From positions 12,479,389 to 12,543,388 of the forward strand of contig NC_063436.1 in assembly GCF_020379485.1 (NCBI RefSeq): a DNA stretch of 64,000 nucleotides, given 5' to 3'. Both the position numbers and the translations under genes were made by a program. Below the pieces are notes generated by a model that was given only the letters and a program-made list of their open reading frames with translations, was not told where the DNA came from and did not search any database. The stretch's first letter is position 1; each line of letters begins with the position of its first letter. The stretch is from Brassica napus (taxonomy: Eukaryota > Streptophyta > Magnoliopsida > Brassicales > Brassicaceae). Below are positions 13,440 through 25,501 of this stretch, piece after piece.

Positions 13440-13790
13440 GTTAGTATGCCTCCCATCAAGATTCCGGATTGGGAAGGTAAATACTTTTTCATATATGCTG
13501 ACAAGAATTTGGTCCCGATGCCTTCATGAGACTGGTCTGTCAGTGGAATGCTGATCACGGTAGATGATCCAATTAGGTTTCTCTTTGGTTGCTTTGTTTT
13601 ATCATTTTTAATCATCTATGATTTTCTATTTGTACTTCATCCAGTGCAAAAGCAACTTCCCACTGATAGGCTGCAGCTAGTTATTAAGGAGCTCAAGGGT
13701 ATCCGAACTCAGAATTGGGAATCAGTCACTCTGGCTTGTATCACATCTGTTCCCGAAATCATCAGTGGTGAGCATAACTTGATTTGTCTT
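13440..13790 (+). pseudogene. Unidentified protein-coding relic
   Basis: Two stretches look like decayed coding sequence. The first reads IKIPDWEGKYFFIYADKNLV and continues, after a one-base frame change near 13520, as FMRLVCQWNADHGR. The second, after a TTTTA-rich gap, reads KQLPTDRLQLVIKELKGIR then TQNWESVTLACITSVPEIIS and ends at a GT donor-like site near 13766. The style resembles the hypothetical transposon-linked proteins common in Brassicaceae. I do not recognise a named family, and coding status is doubtful. Confidence 0.3.
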
Positions 13791-14786
13791 TTATGATGTT
13801 TCTGTTCTTCAGGTTTCTTAAGTTCTTTGGTTTGTGACAGCTTGATTTGTCTTTTGGTTTATCTTCTGTTTTACTTTAATTGTGTCTTCATTTTGCACTT
13901 ACATGATTGGTCCAAAAGTGAAATACGGTAAATAAATAAGTTCTACTAGGGTTAGGAGTTATCCTTAAGCATTATATAAGCTCGAAGTCGTGAGTGACTT
14001 TAATACTCTTTGTAATGTTTTCTCTTTTCCTTTTATCATTGAGATAAAAGCTGTTTGTGCCTAAGTTCGGTGGTCAGGTTAAACATATAGTGGATTGCCG
14101 GAACCTCTCGCCTAGACATAGGTGTAGCTCATTTTGAGGTTCTGAACTGGTTAAATTTCTCGGTGTCATTTTCTTCTCTTTGCTTACAATACTTGTTACT
14201 TGCATGTAGAGAGAGAGAGAGTGAACCAAACCAAACCATCCTCTCCAACTAGCAGCAGGCTCATTGATAATAAGCCCACTTTAGTTATTCGTAATTTTTA
14301 GGCTAATTTAAAAGCCCATTTGCAAAGTTAAATATAGGGCTCGTTCATAAAACTCTAGGGTTCCGGAGGTCTAATTCGTTCCTTTATAATATAATGACGG
14401 TTCTATCGATTTCCATCAAATCATCTCATTAGATTTTAATCTTGAGTTGGTAGCTTTTCCTGGCCGGGTGAGGTATTCTTTCTTTTCTCTCGCCAAAACC
14501 CTAACGTAGTCCTTTTTTTTCTTCCTTTCGATCTCTTCCTCTTCAATATTGATGTCAGGACTATAATGCCTTTATTTGCATTTAACAATTAATATAATAA
14601 GATTTCGAATCGATTACAAAGGCTACAAAGAAACATCATAAGAATGGTCTCAGGATTTTTTCCTTCTACAGTGGCAAGATTCTTCGTTTCCAGAATCTAT
14701 TACCGCAGTGGGAGTAGATAGTTTTTAGGGTAGAATACAACCAACGAATATGATTTTAATAGTTTGTTTCCTTCGGGTTGCAGAAA

Positions 14787-15374
14787 ATGTTGGGAGCTAC
14801 GCAGATACCACCTCCATATGTCAGGTGTATTATCGAGAAAACGGCTAAGTTTGTTTGCAAACACGGGTTAGAGATTGAGAACAGGATTATAGCTTCCAAC
14901 GTCAAGAATGCTAGATTCAAGTTTTTAAGCAGCTCAGATCCTTATCATGCCTTTTACAAACACAAACTTTATGAATATCAAGCTCAGAATCAACATGGAG
15001 TTGAAGGTAATGACGATGCTGCTACAGGTGCACAACCCGACCCTTTGGCTCAACTTATGACTCCGCCTGAAGAGGATTATACAGTCATACTTCCTGATGG
15101 GATCACAGACGAGGATCTTGATACTGTTAACCTCACAGTACGTGTGGTAGCGCGGAAGGGGAAATCGTTCTTAGTGGAATTAACGAGAGGGGAGATAAAT
15201 AACTATCCTCAGTCTTATTCTAAGAATCTAATCCACAGTATGTTTGATTGTTTCGATGCTCTGGTTGATACATTTTCGGCTATAATAGTTAAGATAGGAT
15301 GTTTTATTTTATTTTCCTTTTTCTTATTGTGTTTATCGGTTACTTTAGGAGTTATCCTTCTTTTCAAAATGTAG
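14787..15374 (+). CDS. Short SF3A1-like SURP (SWAP) domain protein with hydrophobic tail
   Basis: A single coding exon of 195 aa. The ATG sits 4 bp after an acceptor (cag at 14781-14783), so a spliced 5' leader is likely. Residues about 12-54 (YVRCIIEKTAKFVCKHGLE through SSDPYHAFYKHKL) form a SURP module like the first one of splicing factor 3A subunit 1. After an acidic, PPEEDYTV-containing linker comes a second SURP-like module at about 110-155 (GITDEDLDTVNLTVRVVARKGKSF). Full-length SF3A1 continues for hundreds of residues with a ubiquitin-like end. Here the homology stops after a HSMFDCFDALVDTFS stretch, and residues ~165-195 are almost wholly hydrophobic. It is therefore a truncated paralogue, either a small SURP gene like those known in Arabidopsis or a young pseudogene. 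The open frame is intact. Confidence 0.6.
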   Translation: MLGATQIPPPYVRCIIEKTAKFVCKHGLEIENRIIASNVKNARFKFLSSSDPYHAFYKHKLYEYQAQNQHGVEGNDDAATGAQPDPLAQLMTPPEEDYTVILPDGITDEDLDTVNLTVRVVARKGKSFLVELTRGEINNYPQSYSKNLIHSMFDCFDALVDTFSAIIVKIGCFILFSFFLLCLSVTLGVILLFKM

Positions 15375-18300
15375 TTCGTTTAGCAATCTTAATACATAGA
15401 AGTGTTAGGACTTGGAAGAGTGTGTTTGTTGCTCCAATAAAACGAACGTAGACACTTCTATCTATTTCATTTAACTTTGACAACAAATAAAACCAAAATG
15501 ATAAGGTTCTGGTGTTCTTTTTTTATTTTCTCTTTCTTTTTAGATTCTGGTGTTAGTTAGACAAAGATCTCAAATCCCCGTTTATCTTTTCAATTTTCCA
15601 CCGTCCTTGCAAATCTATGAGCTACTAGATCTTTAAATTCCACGACATCCAACTCTCGATAATATTGGATTTACCACAGCTGCCATTCTTAGAAATTTCG
15701 GCTATAGCCATATTTTCGTGTTATAACCACAAAAAAACATTGCTATACGTTCGAACATAAATAAGTCATGACCATTTGTGCGATTTTACCATAAACATTT
15801 GAGTTTCAGTTCAAGTGGTTTAATAGTGAATTGTCACAGATGATCGGTTCACCCCTTGACATTAGTTGCAATGTATTCAAAACTCAGATCAAACAGTATC
15901 AGTCCACTCTGTAGTACTAAGTGCGTTCTTCCAAAGGCTTATAAAAAAAAGTTACATGTCGATTAATCAAACCAATGTATTCGACACATTTTTCATTTCA
16001 GTCATACTTTTAATATGTTCATATGCATTTACTCTATAAACTAAATTTTGCAACACATTTTCTTCCCAATAATGTTTGTATATAAGCCTTTAGTCAAAAA
16101 AGAATGTTTGTACACGTCTTTTATTTGTAGTGTTCGTAATGCATAATAGTTTATCAATGTTATGACATGCTTGTCAATGTCATATTTAAGAAATAAGCTA
16201 TTTGATTAGCCACCATTTTTATGTTTTTCTTTAAAAAATAAAACAATTAAAAATATCATCTTACAGCCACAACATATATATGTACGTTTTTCAACAACAA
16301 TGCTGTTTATTAAAGATTGGCCTAATAACTATCTAAATAATTCAGTTAAAAAAATATCTAAACAACTTCTATATTTTTGTTTTCATTATAACAGTGCTGC
16401 AAAATCATAAAAATATTTATTAATAAAAATTTAAATCCAAAAGACCATAAACTTGAAACTAAATAAACTCCAAAGTTTACCGGTTTTATTAAAAACAAAT
16501 TATTCGAACACTAAAAATAAAACTCAAATTGAAAAAGCTTCCTAACTCGGGTTGAACAAACTATTTCGTGGTTCGACTAAACCTTCGTAGTCTTCTTCAA
16601 CTTAATGCTTTGTTCACAATTTATTTGGCGAAGATGTGATGTTTGATAGATCAAAATTTTCTTCTTTGCGTTTGGAATTTTTTAATATATAAAATTATGA
16701 TTAACTAATTAAATTATACAGTTTGTGAATGAAATTATTTTTTACCTTTAATATTACTTCAATTGTAAGACCTTATTGTTTATGTTTTTAATTTTATATT
16801 TTTGTATTTATTTGGCATATAAAGAAAATAGAAAGTCATATCTCTTCTATTAAAAATAAGATATTATTGCCATAAAATATATTTTCTTAAAATAGATGTA
16901 TTAATATACACAAGCATAGTAATTGATTAGATTATAAACAAATACAATATATAAATTGTCCATGTAGTAAATATAATAATCAAATGAAAATCACATATGT
17001 AGCATATCACTTTGATAAAATTAATATATAACTACAATACAATATGAAAAAATATATATTACTATAAATAAAGAAAACACCCGCGGATGCATGAGTTTAG
17101 ATCTATCTAATAAAGCCAAAAGAGCTTTAGCCAGTGAATGGTAAGTAGCGATGTCAATGCTTTTGGAATTGTGGACACAAGACTTGGACTTATGATCCTC
17201 TGTTTGTAGTGAGTCTGATCAGAGAAAAAGAAGAGAAACAAGAGGACTTGATCGAATCCAATACTCAAACGATGAACCGGACAAAGAATCTCCCGTGCTT
17301 GACCTGTTCACGATTCCACCGATATGAAGCACCACCAGAATACCAATACTCGAGCTCGCTTCAGGATGCAATGTAAGAACGGCTAGCTTAGGTTAGGTTA
17401 TTGGTTTTGTGATCTTCTGGTTTAAGAGATCCTGTCCGCAACAAATAATGTGTAGAATTCATTAAATCTGATGATGAATAATAATATTTTAAAGATACCT
17501 TAGGCAATCACTAGTTGTCTTATGTGTCCCCCCGGCTGTGCCAATAGAGGAGAACGGTGGGGCCTACATCTGCTTGCCGTGCCATCTTTTCCTTCGTTTT
17601 TGTCTGCAATGATTGAAATTGTATCCAATGACATTGCGTGAAGTCGTGTAAAATTTTGAAAAGGATATGTAAAATTCCTCTAAAATACATAGGCATCAAA
17701 TGGCATGTAGATCATAAAAACGCAGATCAAACAAAAAACGCAGATCAAGCAGAACAAATGCAGATTATGCAGAACAAATGCAGATCAAATCTGTATGACG
17801 TGTATTAAGTTTTACGTTTTGTCCACGGTTAGATGCCATATCTATAAATTTAAAAATAATATTAGTTCAATTATATGAACATAGATATAAAAAATTGATA
17901 AAACTAATTAAACATAAGATTAAAATAATGCATGTGTTATAATGCGTATAATAATCATTTTAAAATAATAATTAATTATAAAAATATTTAAATTTATAAT
18001 TATATGCAAATAATACACGCAATATAAATAACATGCATAAATTTATTAAATTAAGAATGGATATCTGATCCTTTATATGTATATATATATATATATATTT
18101 AAAGAATTATATAAAAGTTATATAAATTTTACAATATTTTATTTATACTTAAAGATGAATTTTAATTTGTGAAGGAAGGAAAAAAATTAATATGAAATAT
18201 TGATAACTAAAGGAGAAAAAGTAATTGTCAAAAAAAAAAAAAGGAAAGACAACACTTCATTGGGCTCCTGTGTTCGACCAGCCCACTTATTCCTATTACT

Positions 18301-20219
18301 TACAGATCAGTTTTTTATCACATGAATTCTCCTGCATGCAGTTTTCTTAATTTTTTAATATTATAATTTCTTCTGCATTTTTAATGTTGATTGGAGATAA
18401 AGTGCAGATCAATCTGCATATTAATTTTTCCTGCATTTGTACTACATTTACTCTGCACTACATTCATACCCATAATGTCCGATAAATATTAACGAATATG
18501 ACACATTATAAAATTAGTGGGAGTAGCTTACAAAATTTAATATATAATACATTCCAAGTTTAGCTAACAATAAAAAATGTTGACAAAAAAAAGAACAATA
18601 AAAATAGTTAACTAATTTGATTAGTACAGTTAACTCTTTGATGTTTGAAACCTTGTGGTCGACAATAAGGAACTGAATTAGAATGCAACCTGTTGTACCA
18701 AACTGAATTATATTGTTTCCGAATATACGTTCGAAAAGTGTAGAGGGAGAAGTGCATATCGTCAGCACATGCAGTTTTTCCACACTGTATTTACCGTTCA
18801 ACTATTTATGGTTTTACATTTTAGATAGCAGAAAATCTGCATGCAAATCTCATCCGTTACACATTTGGTATTGTTTACCGGACATCTGCAACTATTTAAT
18901 TTAAAATATATTTATCTTTTTTTATAAAAACTATATTTTCATTTTGTTTTACTTATAATTTTAAAAATATAAAAACTATCATTGACTATATATTTCTCTT
19001 TCTATTTTCTTCATATTATTTTAAATTTATTTAAATTATTATGTTTTTATAATGTGTGTTTAATTATGATGTGTATTATGAAAATATTGTAATATAATTT
19101 AAATATGCATAGTAGTGGAAGATATATGTATTTCATTAAATTTTAATTTTTTCATATTTTGATTTCAAAATTTCAGTAATATGGTTTTAGTGCAAGATTT
19201 ATTGTTGTTTATGTATTATATTTCTATATTATGTTGTTTTGATATATTCTATTGTAACTTTTATTATTTACACATATAATTTTCTTTTGAACTACTCTTA
19301 TCATTCAAAAATATAATAATTGTTTGATCTACTTGATATGCATGCAAGATCCGTTTGATATGCATCTCTTCTGCATAATCTATTTGATCTGCACTTGTTT
19401 CGCATGATTTGTTTGAAATACACCGCTTGAACTGCATTTACCATTCAGAACCTATGTGTCTTTGTTTACGACCCATTTACGACCCATTTATGTTCTCAGA
19501 AATGAGTCTATTTGTTAGTTACTTCTCCTTTTAAAAATTAGTCTAGATTCTTCTATAAACTTATATTTGTATTTAATAAAACTCCTTGTATAATATAAAA
19601 ATTAAAATTAAATCTATAATTTCATTCTTATAAATATATGTATTTTATCTTGTCTGATTTGGAACAATGTATAATCAAATAAATAGCATAATATATTTTT
19701 AAAATGTGAAAAGTTCATATTTATTTGAAAATGATACAAGAAAGATTTAGAATAATATTTACAAACATACATTGTACTACTAATTAATGTAATAAAGATT
19801 AACCTATACTTTTCTGTTTCAAAATAATTATTTTAAAAGATTTTTACATCTCATTTATTGAAAATTTAAATTATTTAATGTATTTAATAAACTAACTTTA
19901 GTTAATATATTTTGTTTTGCATAAAAATAACAATAAATGTAGTTATAGGTGGTCAAATATATTAAAAACATTTGATTTTCATACCGAAATTTAAAAAGGT
20001 TATTTAGAATAAAATAAAAAAATTCTGAAATCATAACTTAAAAATAAATCAATTCCCCAAAAAAAAGAAGGTGAAACAAAGGAAACAGTTATTTATTTTT
20101 TTGTTGGGTGTGATGGTCGTCGTAAACCGGAATACTCATTTGGCCTGCGGTGACAGTAATTATTTGGACTCCACCGCCAAAGACCGCACTCATTCTCTCT
20201 CGTGACAGATTCTAACTGT
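15375..20219. other. Long gene-poor spacer
   Basis: AT-rich DNA without a supportable gene. Around 17215-17375 there is a short, GC-richer patch with open reading (for example NDEPDKESPVLDLFTIPP) that could be an exon relic, but I cannot name it. The segment 17690-19460 looks like a transposon and is listed separately. Confidence 0.4.
17690..19460. mobile_element. Putative DNA transposon with repeated TGCAGATCAA motifs in inverted ends
   Basis: The left end (17690-17810) carries several copies of (a)cgcagatcaa and tgcagatcaa. The right end (19320-19450) carries the complementary words ttgatctgca and gatatgcat in opposite orientation. Both outer edges read acatagg followed by a similar ...tggcatg/tggtaaatg stretch when the right end is reverse-complemented. 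More ctgcat/tgcagatca copies lie at 18310-18470 and 18830-18885. Arrays of short sub-terminal motifs in opposite orientation are typical transposase-binding ends of hAT, MULE or CACTA elements. I could not find a convincing target duplication, so class and exact ends are open. Confidence 0.4.
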
Positions 20220-20226
20220 TATAAAG
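20220..20226 (+). promoter_or_regulatory. Possible TATA box of the PADRE gene
   Basis: TATAAAG lies about 125 bp upstream of the ATG at 20351, a reasonable distance for a plant TATA box with a ~90-base leader. No transcript evidence. Confidence 0.4.
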
Positions 20227-20350
20227 ACTGTTCTTTTTCACAATCTTCTCGTGTCTTTGCTTTAGTTATCTCTTCACTTTCCATTTCTCAAACTCGATTA
20301 GTTCTTACTTTAAATTAAAAGCTTTTTTCCTTCTCTATAGTTTAAAGAAA

Positions 20351-21267
20351 ATGGGAAACTGTCAAGCGGTGGACACTGCCAGAATCGTGATACAACACCC
20401 AAATGGTAAAGAAGAAATGCTAAGCTGTCCAGTTTCTGCTAGCTATGTGATGAAGATGAATCCTGGCCATTGTGTTGCTCTTCTCATCTCCACCACCGCT
20501 CTCTCTGCCTCTCCCGGTCATGGAGGACCTCTTCGGCTCACCAGGATTAAACTCCTCCGTCCCACAGAGACGCTTGTTCTTGGCCACGTCTACAGACTCA
20601 TCACCACCAAAGGTACACTCCAAACTATATCTTGTTGTATTCGATTTCATATTCAACTCCATCTCATAGTTGTAGTAGAACTTTGCTCAAGTCTTAACTC
20701 AAATATAAAAAAAAGACTAGGGGTTTTGGATATATATGTTACTCTCTTTTAGTCTCATGTAACCTCTGAAACTATTTATTGGTCCTTTCCAGACTTTAGA
20801 TCAAACTTTATTCCTGTTAAGTCTGTTGTAATATGATTACTGAGTTAAGAGTCTTGTGTGAATGCATTGGTAGCCAGTCCAACATATATGTAGGATGCTT
20901 TTCTGGATGGGGTCTAATCTACAATTTTGAAACTTGTTGGGTGAATTTCAGAGGTTATGAAAGGCTTAATGGCCAAGAAATGTTCCAAGTCGAAGAAAGA
21001 AGGTAAGATGTCGGAAGATAAGGTAGAGATGGTGAAAGCATTTAGCTCTAACAAGCTTGACAATGAAGATCAGGTAATATATGACTTTTTAAGATTGATA
21101 TTTTTAATTATAGTTTGGTGGATGACTTCTTGGTGAGAATTGGCTTTGACTTAGATGAAAGCTGTCTATGGCTGCAGATGAAGAAGCAAGAGAAAGAAAG
21201 ACCACTAAGAATCTCAAGATCATGGCAGCCTTCTCTTAAAAGCATAGCGGAAGGAGGTGCAAGCTGA
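20351..21267 (+). CDS. PADRE / DUF4228 domain protein
   Basis: Three exons: 20351-20612, 20952-21073 and 21178-21267, giving 157 aa. It begins MGNCQAVDTARIVIQHPNGK, which is the standard start of DUF4228 proteins. Gly2 and Cys4 give a possible N-myristoylation/palmitoylation signal, so it may sit on membranes. The N-terminal PADRE domain is followed by a lysine-rich stretch (MKGLMAKKCSKSKKEGK) and the usual C-terminal RISRSWQPSLKSIAE motif. Many family members respond to pathogens or abiotic stress; their molecular function is not known. The position between the acyltransferase and RsmG matches At5g50090. I used the first ATG of the open frame, which is also where the family starts. Confidence 0.88.
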
Positions 21268-22752
21268 AGAATGTCTAAAACTTTGGGGAACATTCAAAAG
21301 AAGTTTTGAAACATGAGGATCCAGTTTGGAAATAGGAATGCTAGTGACAAAAGCTGGTCCCTTGTAATGTGTGAAATTAAAGTGATAAATTTGGAAGCAA
21401 TCATTCATTTATTTGACCGAAGACTCTAAGTTGCATGATAAAATAACAAATTTCGTCTGAGAAAGCGTTACAATCAAAGAACGAAAGCATCAAGCGTGCT
21501 TTGAGCTGATCATTTATCACTCCTGTTAAGTTATGAAAAAAATACATTTCAATTAAAAAATTATTAAATTTTAAAATGATATTTTTAATTTTTTTATAGT
21601 CCAATTTTAATGTTTTATTAATATGTGTAACTCTTTAAAACATACGAATTTTAAAACTGAAGAAAAATATTTTTAATTCTAAAACGTTTACAAATTGAAT
21701 AGATCTATAAGATGGTTTATGAGTCGAATATTTTGATCATCGCATATTTTCTTTTTTCTTTTTTCTTTTTTTTTGGTCTTAACATTTTTCTATTTTCGTT
21801 TTTATGTTGCTTGTGGGATAACTCCAGCATTACATGTTGACCATTAAATTCAGTTTCATGCTATAGACGTTACAAAAGAAAAGAAAAAAGAAAAGAAAAA
21901 AAAAAAAAAAAGAGAAATCTAAACCGGTTGTAGAAAAATTTCTTGTTGTATTTGAAGAGACTTCTTTGTATTCAAAGATACACTATGCATTTTTTAAATA
22001 TTATGTTAAATTACTCAAAAACACTTTGTACAACAAGTGTTACAAGTGCTTAAAATCCAAAATAATAGAATGTTCAAAAGTACATAAGGCTCGAACAGTT
22101 AAAGGCTTCACCGGCTCCTAGTAGCTCCGGCGTTGGTTCATGGTGTCGGAGGCGTGTCTTCTCCCCCTCCCTTCCTCCTTGTCTTTTCGTTCCTTTCAAC
22201 TGTTCCTCTTCATTGTTGATATGATCCCGTTGAATGTCAATGGTTACATAGATATTCAGGTATTATATGTGAAAAAAGAAGACGATAGAAAGTCAAAAAT
22301 TACAATGTGCGAATTAAATATTTAAGACCCACAATTTGTCACTGATTTGTAAGTAGGGTTGCGACATTTCACCAGAATCGAATACCCGAACTGGTTTGCC
22401 TCTGTTTCGGTATTTATTATTTAACTGATGTACATCAGTTTAAATAACCATGGATATCAGGTTCAGTTTATCCGGAACCGACCTGGTACTCGTTTAAACC
22501 GAATTCTATGTTTAACACACACATAATTTGTATCTCTTGAGAGTTAAACATGGGTTGAAAAGCAGTGGAGCATAGGCTGGACCACTAGACTACTTCAACC
22601 TCGTTGTAATTACCTATATTTTTTTTAAATAAAATAGAAAATATAATATCATAGGTTTAAATGGTCTATTCAAACCCATCCAGAACTAGCGTTACCAATC
22701 CGAACCAAAACTCTAGAAATACTATTTGGATACAATTTCTTTATAATTTATA
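21268..22752. other. Spacer with purine/pyrimidine tracts
   Basis: The 3' flank of the PADRE gene is followed by AT-rich DNA. T/C-rich (21747-21777) and A/G-rich (21873-21915) tracts face each other about 100 bp apart, as an imperfect hairpin. The part from 22340 to 22510 has CCGAAC-type words like the dispersed repeat at 3845-4530. The open frame at 22140-22325 is not convincing. Confidence 0.35.
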
Positions 22753-23400
22753 CTAGATTTTGACCCGCGCTTTCAAAGCGCGGTATCGTTTCTTTTTAAA
22801 ATTTCATTTAAATTAATAAATATTTGTCTAATCCATATTTTAATAGATTTTTTTATTTGTTTATAGTCAATTTTTATAATATTGTCTTCTTTATTTTTTT
22901 AATCATTATTAAAATTAAAATGTTTGTCCTATATTATCCTACGTAGATCATGTTGGTTTGTTCGAAGGTGTGGGTTTGAATAGGAAACCGGTGTTACCTA
23001 TTTATAATATTGATCAGATTCAAAGCAAGATGTTAGGTTTTAGGAGAAATTTGGGGAGAAAGTTGGGGGATCTTCTCTTTAAAATCGAATCTTTCTATAT
23101 TTTAAGATTAGTTTTTGTAAAATTCAGTTACCATGTCAAACAATTAAAATATTTTTTTGTGTGTTCCTCAAGTTGGGGAATGTTCTTTTTATTTGATTTG
23201 ATTCCGTAAATCTCTGAGTACGAAATGAGATTTAAAACGACTTAATGGGCTTAAAAACGAAAATGTAAGTAGCAAATTGGTTAAGCTTTTCATTTTCGAA
23301 AAATATTTAAAACAATTGAAAAAAGAAATTGAATGTTTTGTAATTAATAGGAAAATTCAGGGGCATATTCATAAAAAGTATTCTGCTTTAATAGTATAGA
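22753..23400 (-). mobile_element. Small non-autonomous Helitron
   Basis: In minus orientation the 5' end reads TCTATACTATTAAAGCAG, starting at 23400 with A outside. The 3' end is a CCGCGCTTTGAAAGCGCGG hairpin followed by TCAAAAT and CTAG at 22753-22756, with T outside. These are the canonical Helitron termini (5' TC, 3' hairpin plus CTRR, insertion between A and T without duplication). Length is 648 bp with no coding capacity. It ends about 240 bp upstream of the RsmG start codon, so it may lie in that gene's promoter. Confidence 0.82.
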
Positions 23401-23637
23401 TATCCAACGGTCCTGTCCAGAACCGATCCGAGAACCTGAGGTCCTAGCCCTATAAATAACTCATGAATAATGGATTGATTTCCCATTTGTGCGTGTGTTT
23501 TGGGCTTATTTTCATGAAAAAAAAGAAAAGAATGGCCTTTTCAATGAATTTTCCAGTCAAATCTCCTAGTTGGGTTTCAAATCGATACATAAGTGATCCA
23601 TCCCGCAAGTTTTTGTCGGAAAAAACCAAAAAAAAAA

Positions 23638-25501
23638 ATGCACTGCTATCCTTGGAAGAGTGTAATAACGAGCCCATGCGTCTCACATGTCCTTTCTCTG
23701 AGACATTTTACCAAACACTTTCAATGCGCAAAGTCGCACACATTTCGTCGCACTAGATTTCACTCCGACACCCATACCGATGTCGCCGTAAGCACGACAA
23801 CATCATGTTTCAAAAGCCTCAGTTCCACCCAGCAAAACCAAATCCATCTCTACGTCGATACCCTTCTCCAATGGAACCAGGTCTTTCGCTTTCACTCTCT
23901 CTCTCTCTAATACAAAACGAAGCTACCATTTTGCTGGAATTAACTAGTTGGGTTTTGTCTCTATTTCAATTGGGATTAAAGTTTTGTTTGTGGGCTTGAA
24001 TTGGTGAAATGTGCAGAAAATGAATCTTACGGCAACTAAAGAAGCTGATGAAGTCATGGAGAGGCATATTGAAGATTCTCTTGCGATATTGCCTCCTATA
24101 AGGACATGTTACAACTTGCAGTCCAATGAACAAATCAGTTTAATTGATGTTGGAAGTGGTGCAGGCCTTCCTGGGTTGGTTCTAGCAATTGCTTGTCCAG
24201 GTGCTCTTTAAGCTCAAACATGATTATGTTGTATTTCTAGATTAATTGAAAAAGCCAACTTCTTTGTATTCAGATTGGAGAGTTACTCTACTGGAGTCTA
24301 TAAATAAGCGTTGCGTTTTCTTGGAGCACGTCGTTACTGTCACTGGGCTAACAAATGTTAAAGTCGTAAGGGGCAGAGCAGAGGTATAGTTTTATCCCTC
24401 TTTTATGTTTATGATGAGTTTCTGCAATAAGCATTATTGTCACGTTGTATTATTAGTTGTATTACGCTTTTGTGACACAATAGCTAGTAAGGTGGATTAT
24501 GAATTATATTGACCAACTTTTGTTGTAGAACAGAGTTGTGGCCACGATGTTATGTACAGAGAGAAGTTTGATGTGGCTATTGCAAGAGCTGTCGCGGAGA
24601 TGAGAGTCTTAGGTACGTTTGTCACAAGTTTTCAAGTAGAAACTTAGCTGTTTATTAATTGGTCAAAATGGTTTTGAGTTGTTTGTCATAAATTTTCAGC
24701 TGAATATTGTCTTCCTCTGGTTCGGATTGGTGGATTGTTTGTAGCTGCTAAGGGTCATGACCCTAAGGTAAGACTTGTCATTACGTGTTTTCCGTTGTAG
24801 ATTGATCTCATTTGAACCTAAATGCTTCATGAATAATTTATAAACAGGAGGAAGTTGAAAATGCAGAAAATGCGGTTCGCATGTTGGGTGGTTCCATATT
24901 ACAAATTAGTCCAGGTGTGTTTTCTTTTGGCCTCTATATGCTCACAAGTCGCTAGTTTATCCGAATACACCTAAACATCTCTCATTACAATATATCAAAG
25001 ACTAAATACAGTTTTGAACTTTAGTGAACAATGCAAAAATGATATACCTACACAAGAGAAAACCTTGTTATCTTGCCAACGCTGATACATCTATTGGGAA
25101 GAAAGTTTTGTACCATATGGTAAAAATATAATCGAACTTGTACTCTTAATGTTAGCCTAATGATTTAGGTTTAAATAGAAATTTATGTCGGGATGATATG
25201 ATTTGTGATGAATTAGTAGAAACAAAGTGTTTCTTGAGACAGGAACTTAGCATTTTGATAAGATTTTGGTATTACCAAGAGAACTTTCAACAGAATTTGG
25301 ATATATTATATCTTTTAAAGATTAAAGAAATTTTGTTTTTGTATATCTGCTTGTTTAGAATGGTTTTTTTTTGTGTGACAATATGTAGTGGATTCACATA
25401 GCCCATATGGACAACGAACAACTGTTATCTGTCGTAAAGATCATTCCACCCCACAAAAGTATCCACGTGAAGCAGGTACTCCTTCTAAATTACCTTTGTA
25501 A
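23638..25501 (+). CDS. RsmG/GidB-type 16S rRNA (guanine-N7) methyltransferase, organellar
   Basis: Seven exons: 23638-23880, 24017-24200, 24274-24383, 24534-24612, 24700-24767, 24848-24914 and 25389-25501, giving 287 aa. The body matches bacterial RsmG: LYVDTLLQWNQKMNLTA, RHIEDSLAILP, the SAM-binding loop DVGSGAGLPG at about 125-134, then FDVAIARAVAEM and GGLFVAAKGHDP. Bacterial RsmG methylates N7 of a guanine in the 530 loop of 16S rRNA. This copy has an extra ~60-residue, Ser/Thr/Arg/His-rich leader that looks like a plastid or mitochondrial transit peptide. I chose the ATG at 23638; another in-frame ATG lies at 23593. Exon 4 begins after the second AG of tag-aacag, which restores the conserved SCGHDV. 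Position matches At5g50110. Chloroplast targeting is inferred. Confidence 0.9.

Noticed and set aside
21735..21915. Hairpin RNA gene from facing purine and pyrimidine tracts
   Set aside because: Pairing rests on low-complexity A/G and T/C runs; no specific stem beyond composition.
24011..24211. A separate short methyltransferase gene
   Set aside because: It is exon 2 of the seven-exon RsmG gene, read into the next intron.
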